Shown: positions 1 to 6,032 of the stretch, one piece after another
Layout of the letters: each line of letters begins with the position of its first letter
How positions within the stretch are numbered: position 1 is the first letter of the stretch
Source of the DNA: an uncultured Moraxellaceae bacterium
GTDB taxonomy: Bacteria; Pseudomonadota; Gammaproteobacteria; Pseudomonadales; Moraxellaceae
DNA: 6,032 nt
Assembly: GCA_937952925.1 (NCBI GenBank)
Contig: CALFYA010000049.1
Coordinates: forward strand, 1 to 6,032
Direction: 5' to 3'
Translations under genes and position numbers: made by a program
Notes under the pieces: model-generated
Databases searched by the model: none
What the model was told of the DNA's origin: nothing
The model's input: the letters and a program-made list of their open reading frames with translations, nothing else

Positions 1-19
1 TCCCAAGAAGTTATCCGAC

Positions 20-1240
20 TCAAAGTCGCTGTTGCACTTCAATCTTGAGACCACCCAGCCAAAAATCAAGACTCACATCTTGATGATTGACACGACTCGA
101 TCGATAGGAGTCACCCAAATTAGCTTTAATCTTCTCATGTAAGAGATGTGATAACAGCGAAATGTAGTTTTCTTCAAATTCGCGTAAGTCTAAACCAAAG
201 ACGCCGTTGACCGTTGCGGTGGTATCAACAGCTCTTTCCATGAGGCTTGAGGGCAACATACCGGCATCATTGCCACTTGGAAATGCATGATTATTGAGTA
301 GCATGAGAAAGTTAAATGTAGCGGCACGTTGTTCTTTGCTAAAACTCGTTGAGTAAGCCACACCTGTGGGATAAAACAAACCGCGCTCACCTTCTTGGAC
401 TTCGTTTTTATAAATACTGTAGCCCAGCACATAGGGGTTGTCTGAGTGTGCTAAATTTTTGAAATAATTCACCATAACGGCTTGTAGGAGGGCATTGTCA
501 CTGGCTGCCTTGGGCAGTTGGCTGTATTGTGCATCATAATTGGCGATGTTGGCATTTTCAAAATCTAAGAATAATGATTGGATGGTAAAGTCATTATCGT
601 TAATGCCTTTATCTCTCAATGTTTTATCCGTTTCAGTACCATTTTCGCTAATTTCTACAATTTTTTGATTGGCCGTAATTTTGATTTTGCCAATCGAGAC
701 GCGAAAGGCATATTTGATGTCATTGCCCCCCAGATCATACTCGGCTTTTTTGCCTTCTCTGATATAAAATAGGGTGCTGCCTGCTTTGAATGAAATTTGA
801 AAAATCAGTTCTTTGGCAGCATCACTCATGATTTCAATTTTGGGTTCTGCAATATTGGCAATCAACCCCAAATCATACAGACTCGCCTGATCAATATCGA
901 TTTGCAAAGCGTCTACTTCAGCCTGTATAGATTCTTTTTTGGTGCTGAGCTCTTCAACCTCAGCCCATTTTTTTGCACCAATCGCAGCTGTCATTTGTTG
1001 ATCAATCAACTTCAACGCTGCTTTTTTATGTTCTAAATGGGCTTTGTTGACTTCAATATTCGCCCAATAGTTCACCGCATCTTGATTGCTCAGTGTTTTG
1101 ACTTCTTTACCCATAGAGTTGGTCAAGAAAGCCCATTCATTGTGAATGATTTTGCGTTGGTACATTTTTTTGAACTGGTAATTGATTTTGGTGCTTGATA
1201 ACGCCAACACCATGTCATAATTGCCAAGGTTTCTGTTCAT
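20..1240 (-). CDS. P47-like (TULIP superfamily) protein, C-terminus possibly missing
   Basis: The product is about 406 residues, with no signal peptide or membrane segment seen. The N-terminus (YDMVLALSSTKINYQFKKMY) and a later stretch (FNFLMLLNN, then GMLPSSLMERA, then EENYISLLSHLL) resemble, from memory, the Clostridium P47 family (DIVYGCSK near the start; LFILSVV, ILPLNSE and FLQNMILPRL later). P47 proteins have a lipid-binding-like TULIP fold and sit beside OrfX proteins in neurotoxin and insecticidal gene clusters; their role is not settled. Residues about 59-121 are Lys/Glu/Ala/Leu-rich and probably form an inserted coiled coil. I chose the ATG at 1240 because AAGGA lies 10 bases before it; the ATG at 1270 has no visible ribosome site. 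The end LDFWLGGLKIE matches a motif (LNWYGLKV) that in P47 is followed by well over 100 more residues, so the reading frame ends early. The gene is AT-rich compared with its neighbours. The family call is by eye and moderately sure; the function is unknown. Confidence 0.6.
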   Translation of the reverse strand: MNRNLGNYDMVLALSSTKINYQFKKMYQRKIIHNEWAFLTNSMGKEVKTLSNQDAVNYWANIEVNKAHLEHKKAALKLIDQQMTAAIGAKKWAEVEELSTKKESIQAEVDALQIDIDQASLYDLGLIANIAEPKIEIMSDAAKELIFQISFKAGSTLFYIREGKKAEYDLGGNDIKYAFRVSIGKIKITANQKIVEISENGTETDKTLRDKGINDNDFTIQSLFLDFENANIANYDAQYSQLPKAASDNALLQAVMVNYFKNLAHSDNPYVLGYSIYKNEVQEGERGLFYPTGVAYSTSFSKEQRAATFNFLMLLNNHAFPSGNDAGMLPSSLMERAVDTTATVNGVFGLDLREFEENYISLLSHLLHEKIKANLGDSYRSSRVNHQDVSLDFWLGGLKIEVQQRL

Positions 1241-1405
1241 GAGGGGTTCATCCTTAAACTGCCCAGTCATTTTTAGTGCTGTAGCGTGTTCTGCTTGATC
1301 AGGGCAATCTCAAGTTCAAAGTGCTACGCCAGATGAGTCTATGGTATTTTGGGTCAAAGTTATAGGGTGATCCGCAAATCAATTTTCAGATTAAAAATAA
1401 GTCCT

Positions 1406-1439
1406 CACCAACCGTTTGGTGATTAGGCACCACCAAACG
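1406..1439 (-). terminator. Hairpin region after the ABC exporter gene, probable terminator
   Basis: A 9-bp perfect stem (1413-1421 with 1431-1439, 9-base loop) begins 15 bases after the exporter's stop codon. A third arm at 1406-1411 can pair with 1416-1421 instead (6 bp, 4-base loop), and on the minus strand this second hairpin is followed after five bases by TTATTTTTAA. The position between two minus-strand genes fits a terminator, but the T-run is not directly at the base of the stem, so it is imperfect. Confidence 0.5.
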
Positions 1440-1454
1440 AAGGTCTAGTCGAAT

Positions 1455-3308
1455 TTAAACCAAAGTCTCCACCGCATCTTGATCATCGACGCCCAAAAAC
1501 CCACCACTTTGATGCGCCCACAAGCGTGCATACAGTCCACCCCGCTGCAACAGCTCATGGTGTGAGCCTTCTTCAATGATCTGGCCTTGATCCAGCACAA
1601 TCAACCGATCCATGGCCGCAATGGTCGAAAGTCGGTGCGCGATGGCGATCACGGTTTTACCTTGCATCAGTTCATCAAGACTGCTTTGAATCGCCGCTTC
1701 GACCTCAGAATCAAGTGCGCTAGTGGCCTCATCAAGGAGCAAGATCGGCGCATCTTTGAGCATCACCCGTGCAATGGCGATCCGTTGGCGCTGTCCACCG
1801 GAGAGTTTTACTCCACGCTCACCCACATGTGCTTCATACCCCATCCGACCGGTATGATCGGCAAGGCTATCGATAAACTCATCGGCTTTGGCGCGTGTGG
1901 CTGCAAGCTCAATTTGCGCATCAGTGGCGTCGGGTTTACCATAACGAATATTGTCGGCTACCGAACGATGTAGCAGTGAGGTGTCTTGCGTGACCATGCC
2001 GATCTGAGCGCGTAAGCTGTCTTGGGTCACACAGCGGATGTCTTGTCCGTCGATCAGCACACGACCTTGTTCGGGGTCATAAAATCGTAGCAGCAACTGA
2101 ATCAAGGTGGATTTACCCGCACCGGAGCGGCCGACCAAGCCAATTTTTTCGCCGGCACGAATATGTAGATTGAGCCGATCAATCACCGCTCGTGACGTGC
2201 CATAACCAAAGCTAATCTGCTCAAAACGAATCTCACCCTGCTGCACCATCAATGGCTGGGCATCGCTTTGATCGAGTATTTGGCGGGGTTTGGACAACAT
2301 CGCCATCCCATCTTGTACGGTGCCAATTTGCTCAAACAGGGTGGACATTTCCCACATGATCCAGTGCGACATGCCATTGAGTCGTAGCGCCATCGCCGTA
2401 GCAGCAGCCACCGCACCCACACCGAGTTGACCGGATGTCCATAGCCATAAGGCAATCCCCGTCGTGCCAATAATCAGCAGCATGCTTAAGGTGTGATTGA
2501 CCACCTCAAAGCCACTGACCAAGCGCATCTGTCCATGTACCGTGGTCATAAATTCTTGCATCGAACGCTTGGCATAATCCGCTTCACGACCAGCATGCGA
2601 AAACAGCTTGACCGTACTGATATTGCTATACGCATCGGTGATGCGTCCGGTCATCAGTGAACGGGCATCGGCTTGGCGCTGCGAGACTTGCCCTAAGCGT
2701 GGGATAAAAAACTTCAGGCTCAGCACATATCCCACCAGCCATAGCGCAAATGGCAGCAGCATCCACGCATCAAACTGACCGACAATCGCCACGAGCGTGA
2801 CAAAATAAATGGTCACAAACACCAAAATATCCGCCACGATCATCCACACATCGCGCACGGCCAGCGCGGTTTGCATCACCTTGGCCGACACCCGACCGGC
2901 AAACTCATCTTGGTAAAAGCCCATACTTTGCGACAGCATCAGCCTGTGAAAATTCCAACGCAGCCGCATCGGAAAATTGCCAGCAAGAGTTTGATGCTTA
3001 ATCAGGGTTTGCATTGCCACCAAACCAATACTGAGCATGATCAGGCCAGCAAGCAGCAACAGTTTGCCTTGCTCTTGTGACCACAACAGATGCATGGGGA
3101 CAAGGCTTAACCAATCGACCACTTTGCCCATCATGGCAAACAGCAAGGCTTCAAAGGCACCAATCAGGGCGGTGCACAATGTCATGCCAAAAATGTATGG
3201 ACGTAAACCTTGTGAACTATTCCAAATAAACGCCGCAAATTGCTTGGGCGGTACGGCCATCGGCTGCTCCGGATAAGGATCAACTCGACGTTCAAACCAT
3301 CTCCACAT
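1455..3308 (-). CDS. ABC exporter half-transporter (fused permease and ATPase, MsbA/multidrug type)
   Basis: This 617-residue inner-membrane protein has the usual length of a half-size exporter and should act as a homodimer or heterodimer, using ATP to push lipids, drugs or peptides outward; the substrate cannot be read from the sequence. The N-terminal domain (about residues 36-330) has hydrophobic segments consistent with six helices. The nucleotide-binding domain follows with A-loop Tyr 369 (FGYG), Walker A GRSGAGKS at 393-400, Q-loop Gln 441 (VTQD), signature LSGGQRQR at 502-509, Walker B ILLLDE at 522-527 and H-loop His 558 (AHRLST). All key residues are intact. A TTG four codons upstream (3320) is also in frame, but the ATG at 3308 has GGAG six bases before it, and the TTG overlaps that site, so ATG is preferred. 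It is transcribed alone, divergent from the GST gene, with hairpins just after its stop. Confidence 0.93.
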   Translation of the reverse strand: MWRWFERRVDPYPEQPMAVPPKQFAAFIWNSSQGLRPYIFGMTLCTALIGAFEALLFAMMGKVVDWLSLVPMHLLWSQEQGKLLLLAGLIMLSIGLVAMQTLIKHQTLAGNFPMRLRWNFHRLMLSQSMGFYQDEFAGRVSAKVMQTALAVRDVWMIVADILVFVTIYFVTLVAIVGQFDAWMLLPFALWLVGYVLSLKFFIPRLGQVSQRQADARSLMTGRITDAYSNISTVKLFSHAGREADYAKRSMQEFMTTVHGQMRLVSGFEVVNHTLSMLLIIGTTGIALWLWTSGQLGVGAVAAATAMALRLNGMSHWIMWEMSTLFEQIGTVQDGMAMLSKPRQILDQSDAQPLMVQQGEIRFEQISFGYGTSRAVIDRLNLHIRAGEKIGLVGRSGAGKSTLIQLLLRFYDPEQGRVLIDGQDIRCVTQDSLRAQIGMVTQDTSLLHRSVADNIRYGKPDATDAQIELAATRAKADEFIDSLADHTGRMGYEAHVGERGVKLSGGQRQRIAIARVMLKDAPILLLDEATSALDSEVEAAIQSSLDELMQGKTVIAIAHRLSTIAAMDRLIVLDQGQIIEEGSHHELLQRGGLYARLWAHQSGGFLGVDDQDAVETLV

Positions 3309-3500
3309 CTGATACTCCAATGCTTTGCTGTTGGATCACAACAACCAGACCGTGTTAGGGCTGCTCAGCATACGAGATTTTGGCGGCACGCCCTACGGTT
3401 TTTGTGTTGTCACACAATCCCAACTGTCCTTGCTTGGTACAGGCGCAAAAATCTGGCATGGTAACGGGTTCACCATCTAACCCCAAGTACAAGGTGCAGC
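3309..3500. other. Divergent intergenic region with a short Cys-containing open frame
   Basis: This gap separates the minus-strand exporter from the plus-strand GST gene and must hold the signals for both, but I see no convincing -35/-10 pair for either. On the minus strand, 3459 to 3355 can be read as a 34-codon frame beginning MPDFCACTKQGQLGLCDN, ending 46 bases before the exporter start. Its only ribosome-site candidate is a weak GGTGA ten bases upstream. It could be a small protein, a leader peptide, a remnant of a longer gene, or chance. Confidence 0.25.
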
Positions 3501-4118
3501 ATGTTGACGGTCTATGGTCATATCGAATCGGGCAATTGTTATAAAGTCGCGCTGTTGTGCGCATTGACACAGCAGGCGTATCGCTGGCAGCCCATCGATT
3601 TGTTGGCAGGGGACACCCAAACAGCCGAATTTTTAGCCAAAAATCCCAACGGCAAAACGCCCGTCGTGGTGTTTGAGGATGGACGCACCCTGTGGGAATC
3701 CAACGCGATTTTGCAGTATTTAGCCCAAGGCACGCCATTATGGCCGAACGATACTTGGCAACAAGCCAAAGCTCTGCAATGGATGTTTTTTGAGCAATAT
3801 AGCCATGAGCCGTATATTGCTGTGGCGCGTTCGATCAAACGGTTTTTTGGATTACCCGAAGCACGCCGTGCCGAATATGACGCCAAGCAGGTGGGTGGAC
3901 ACAAAGCACTTGCGGTGATGGAGCAGCAGCTGACCCACACCCCTTATCTGGTCGGTGACACACTCACGATTGCCGATATTGCCCTGTATGCCTACACCCA
4001 TGTGGCGCATGAAGGGGGCTTTGATTTATCGACCTATCCATCGATTGGCGCATGGCTCCAGCGGATTGAACAATCCGCCCATTACGCCAATATGCAGACC
4101 ATTTTAGCCGAACACTGA
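3501..4118 (+). CDS. Glutathione S-transferase family protein
   Basis: The 205-residue length and two-domain layout are typical of cytosolic bacterial GSTs, which join glutathione to electrophiles or use it for reduction and isomerisation. The N-terminal thioredoxin-like domain shows the substrate-proximal segment ESGNCYKV (9-16; Ser 10 or Cys 13 are candidate catalytic residues), the cis-proline loop NGKTPVV (Pro 54) and the glutathione gamma-glutamyl-binding ESNAI (66-70, Glu 66 and Ser 67). The helical C-terminal domain has the conserved N-capping motif LTIADIALYAY (155-165, Asp 159). AAGG lies six bases before the ATG, which supports the start. No signal peptide is present, so it is cytoplasmic. 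The class and real substrate cannot be decided by eye. It lies 75 bases upstream of an SDR gene on the same strand, which appears to have its own promoter. Confidence 0.9.
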   Translation: MLTVYGHIESGNCYKVALLCALTQQAYRWQPIDLLAGDTQTAEFLAKNPNGKTPVVVFEDGRTLWESNAILQYLAQGTPLWPNDTWQQAKALQWMFFEQYSHEPYIAVARSIKRFFGLPEARRAEYDAKQVGGHKALAVMEQQLTHTPYLVGDTLTIADIALYAYTHVAHEGGFDLSTYPSIGAWLQRIEQSAHYANMQTILAEH

Positions 4119-4137
4119 GTCGTCCACAGCCAAACCA

Positions 4138-4165
4138 TTGTGTTTCGCTTAAGCTCATGTATATT
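4138..4165 (+). promoter_or_regulatory. Probable sigma-70 promoter for the SDR gene
   Basis: TATATT at 4160-4165 matches five of six bases of the -10 consensus. TTGTGT at 4138-4143 is a poorer -35 (three of six), with a 16-base spacer. Transcription would start near 4172, about 22 bases before the ATG. The spacer contains the 8-base palindrome GCTTAAGC (4147-4154), which might or might not bind a regulator. Confidence 0.35.
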
Positions 4166-4193
4166 CAAAAAAACTTGATGGAGTAAACATCGT

Positions 4194-5255
4194 ATGACCA
4201 CGATTGATCCGAGCAAACCGATTCTCGTGACAGGGGCAAGTGGCTACCTCGCTGGCTGGATCATTAAACAGTTGCTCGAACAAGGCTATACCGTCCATGC
4301 CACGGTACGCGATCCGGCCAAAACCAGCAGTGTGGCGCATCTACAAAAAATCGCCGAACAAAGCACTGGTACGCTGCGGCTCTTTAAGGCCGATCTGCTT
4401 GATGACGGCTCATTTGATGCGGCGATGCAAGATTGTGAACTGGTTATGCACACCGCGTCGCCGTTTATTATCACCAATTTTGACGATGCCGAAGCAGCTT
4501 TGGTACGCCCTGCACTGCAAGGCACTCGTAATGTATTGGCATCGGTGGAGCGCACGCCCACGGTGCGCCGCGTGGTACTGACCACCAGTGTGGCGGCCAT
4601 TTATGGCGATGCGTGTGACATTGAAGATACGCCCAATGGTGTCTTTGACGAAAATATGTGGAATACCACCAGCCGCATCGACCATCAACCCTATCAATAT
4701 TCCAAAACGGTTGCTGAACAAGAAGCGTGGAAACTGGTTCAGCAACAGACCCGCTGGGATTTGGTGTGTATCAATCCTGCACTGATTATGGGGCCTGCGC
4801 TCACCACCAATAGCATTTCGGCCAGTATCACCACCTTGCAAGAGTTTGGGAATGGCACCTTGCGTATGGGCGCGCCACAGATGTGGAACGGCTTGGTCGA
4901 TGTACGCGATGTGGCAACCGCTCATGTCAAAGCCGGTTTTACCCCAACGGCGCAGGGTCGCTATATTATTTGTGATAAGACCTTGAGTTTGCTTGAAATG
5001 GGTGCGGCACTGCGTGCGCATTTTGGCAATCGTTATCCGTTTCCGCGCACGCCTGTCCCCAAAATCGGCTTTTGGTTGGTTGCGCCGTTTTATGGCTATA
5101 CCCGTGAATTTGTCATGAAAAATATGGGCTATCGGATCGCCTTTGACAAACGCCGCAGTCAAGACGAATTGGGGCTAAACTATCGGGATGTGCGCCAATC
5201 GTTGTGTGAGCACTTCCAACAGCTGATCGACGATGGCTTGATTAAACGTCGCTAA
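4194..5255 (+). CDS. NAD(P)-dependent extended SDR, dihydroflavonol-4-reductase-like
   Basis: This 353-residue cytoplasmic protein has a Rossmann fold of the extended short-chain dehydrogenase/reductase type (epimerase/dehydratase superfamily). The nucleotide-binding loop TGASGYLA spans 13-20 (third glycine replaced by alanine, common in the DFR-like branch). Arg 39 in TVRD fits a preference for NADPH. Asp 67 in ADLL probably contacts the adenine side. The catalytic set appears complete: Ser 132 (TTSVAA), Tyr 167 and Lys 171 (YQYSK). Bacterial members reduce varied aldehydes and ketones or act on sterol-like or sugar substrates; the plant flavonoid reaction should not be assumed. The start is supported by GGAG ten bases upstream. 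A membrane-protein gene follows after 18 bases, so the two are probably co-transcribed. The family call is sure; the substrate is unknown. Confidence 0.9.
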   Translation: MTTIDPSKPILVTGASGYLAGWIIKQLLEQGYTVHATVRDPAKTSSVAHLQKIAEQSTGTLRLFKADLLDDGSFDAAMQDCELVMHTASPFIITNFDDAEAALVRPALQGTRNVLASVERTPTVRRVVLTTSVAAIYGDACDIEDTPNGVFDENMWNTTSRIDHQPYQYSKTVAEQEAWKLVQQQTRWDLVCINPALIMGPALTTNSISASITTLQEFGNGTLRMGAPQMWNGLVDVRDVATAHVKAGFTPTAQGRYIICDKTLSLLEMGAALRAHFGNRYPFPRTPVPKIGFWLVAPFYGYTREFVMKNMGYRIAFDKRRSQDELGLNYRDVRQSLCEHFQQLIDDGLIKRR

Positions 5256-5273
5256 CAAAAGCAGGTGGATGTG

Positions 5274-5747
5274 ATGATTGATCCAAACGCAGAACGCAGC
5301 CCATCGACGTCAAACACACGCGATGTCGATGTGGATCAACCATCCACCTTTGATCCACAGACCTTGATGTCCTTCGACCCCACCGCGCAGCTGCCCACCA
5401 CCACACGTCCATCGCCCCCGCAATGGCGACCCGATCCGCAGCCGCGCTATCGACTTTCCCCGTGGGGAATTGCCACGCCACTGATCTTATTGGCGATTGC
5501 GCTCAACACTTCCTTGTCCGGTGTCGCGTTTTCGTTTGGCGCGTTTTTGATTGAGCTAGGAGTGATCTTTTGGTTGGTGATCATTTTGCGTCAAGGGTTA
5601 GATCAGCCTTATAGCGCATTACTGTTGCCATTAGGGGCGGTCAGTGTGTTGATGGGCTTAGAATGGATCGTGAACATTCCGTTTTGGGCAACCTTATTGG
5701 TGGTGCTTGCGGTGTGGTTGATTTGGCGTCAGTTTGGTAAAGTTTAA
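5274..5747 (+). CDS. Small membrane protein with disordered N-terminus, unknown function
   Basis: I do not recognise a family. The 157-residue product begins with about 60 residues rich in Pro, Ser, Thr and Asp, probably disordered and cytoplasmic. The rest is hydrophobic and consistent with four membrane helices: from GIATPLILLAIALNTS, from GAFLIELGVIFWLVIIL, from ALLLPLGAVSVLMGLEWI and from FWATLLVVLAVWLIW, ending with a short basic tail (RQFGKV). Three in-frame starts exist (GTG 5265, GTG 5271, ATG 5274). I chose the ATG because AGGTGG ends five bases before it; the GTG at 5265 lies inside that site. It starts 18 bases after the SDR stop and ends just before a strong hairpin, so it is the last gene of that transcript. 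Confidence 0.75.
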   Translation: MIDPNAERSPSTSNTRDVDVDQPSTFDPQTLMSFDPTAQLPTTTRPSPPQWRPDPQPRYRLSPWGIATPLILLAIALNTSLSGVAFSFGAFLIELGVIFWLVIILRQGLDQPYSALLLPLGAVSVLMGLEWIVNIPFWATLLVVLAVWLIWRQFGKV

Positions 5748-5763
5748 AATAATCAAAAGGATG

Positions 5764-5787
5764 GCTGCAATGACGCTTCATTGCAGC
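5764..5787. terminator. Bidirectional Rho-independent terminator
   Basis: A perfect 10-bp stem (GCTGCAATGA at 5764-5773, TCATTGCAGC at 5778-5787) with a CGCT loop lies between convergent genes. On the plus strand it is followed by GGTCTTT, a weak T-run; on the minus strand by CCATCCTTTTGATTATTTT. It should end transcripts from both sides, the minus direction probably better. Confidence 0.8.
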
Positions 5788-5792
5788 GGTCT

Positions 5793-6032
5793 TTAACCCA
5801 CCATCACCACATGCGGCACAGGTGCATTTTGTGCTTGCATCGACTGAACAAACTGATCAATTTGTTGCCATGCCACACAAGCCGCATCAAACCAGACTTG
5901 TGCCACAATCGCCTGATCGGTGGTTTCAGCCAAACGCACATCATTGGCAGCATTGGTCAGTTCACCAAGTAACACATCCCACGTCACCTCAAGGGCGTCG
6001 AGCGCACTGCTGATCATGTTCATATCATTGAG
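5793..6032 (-). CDS. C-terminal part of an unknown protein, cut by the window edge
   Basis: The last 79 codons of a minus-strand gene are visible, and the frame stays open to position 6032. An ATG exists at 6023 but the three codons before it (LND) are also open and no ribosome site can be judged, so a start outside the window is more likely. The visible part looks all-helical and acidic (SALDALEVTWDVLLGELTNA, later QAIVAQVWFDAACVAWQQID), ending VPHVVMVG. I do not recognise the family. Its TAA stop overlaps the T-run of the shared terminator, and the gene converges on the membrane-protein gene. Confidence 0.6.
   Translation of the reverse strand, partial: LNDMNMISSALDALEVTWDVLLGELTNAANDVRLAETTDQAIVAQVWFDAACVAWQQIDQFVQSMQAQNAPVPHVVMVG

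Noticed and set aside
1271..1380. Promoter for the P47-like gene, for example TTGCCC with TACAGC just before 1270
   Set aside because: The matches are weak and several equally poor pairs can be found in the same stretch, so no promoter can be supported.
1587..1973. A 128-codon plus-strand frame opposite the ABC ATPase domain
   Set aside because: It covers the conserved ATPase motifs in antisense, which are certain to be coding on the other strand.
3407..3435. TTGTCA at 3407-3412 as a -35 box for the GST gene
   Set aside because: The -35 match is good, but the sequence 17 bases later (TTGCTT) is a very poor -10 element.
3355..3738. A 127-codon minus-strand frame reaching into the GST gene
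   Set aside because: The upstream two thirds are antisense to the clear GST N-terminal domain. Only the last part, in the intergenic gap, is kept as a weak observation.
4410..5162. A 250-codon open frame on the minus strand opposite the SDR gene
   Set aside because: It is antisense to a gene with complete catalytic motifs, its composition (many His, Arg, Gln, Ile) is typical of a mirror frame, and it has no recognisable domain.
5308..5331. Inverted repeat around ATCGAC and GTCGAT in the start of the membrane-protein gene
   Set aside because: It is short, has a long loop, lies inside coding sequence with repeated Asp/Val codons, and is easily due to chance.

Overview
The window reads as bacterial chromosome, probably from a gammaproteobacterium. 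The ABC exporter, GST-fold protein and reductase-like SDR are of proteobacterial type, and a Moraxellaceae-like host is my guess only, since nothing here fixes the taxon. It holds six protein genes and no RNA genes, insertion sequences or CRISPR arrays that I can see.

Left part (1-1240, minus strand): an AT-rich gene for a roughly 406-residue protein that resembles the P47/TULIP family, best known from botulinum neurotoxin orfX-P47 gene clusters. It carries a long charged helical insertion near its N-terminus. Its frame stops at position 20 on a CTT-TGA context, and the +1 frame stays open from there to the window edge. By comparison with P47 as I recall it, the family should continue past this point, so the gene is either frameshifted or truncated, or it uses recoding.

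Middle part (1455-3308, minus strand): a complete half-size ABC exporter (transmembrane domain fused to nucleotide-binding domain), followed by a hairpin region (1406-1439) that probably ends its transcript. The divergent gap 3309-3500 separates it from the plus-strand genes and contains a short Cys-containing open frame of unknown status.

Right part (3501-5747, plus strand): a glutathione S-transferase-like protein, then an extended-type SDR resembling dihydroflavonol-4-reductase with a likely promoter of its own, then a small four-helix membrane protein 18 bases downstream. The last two probably form one operon. A strong symmetrical hairpin (5764-5787) lies between this operon and a convergent minus-strand gene, of which only the C-terminal 79 residues are inside the window.

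Base composition differs sharply: 60-base samples from the P47-like gene are 33-37% G+C, while samples from the ABC and SDR genes are near 58-62%. This suggests that the left gene arrived by horizontal transfer. The genes on the right look like ordinary housekeeping or stress-accessory functions (export, glutathione chemistry, NADPH-linked reduction), with no visible common pathway.
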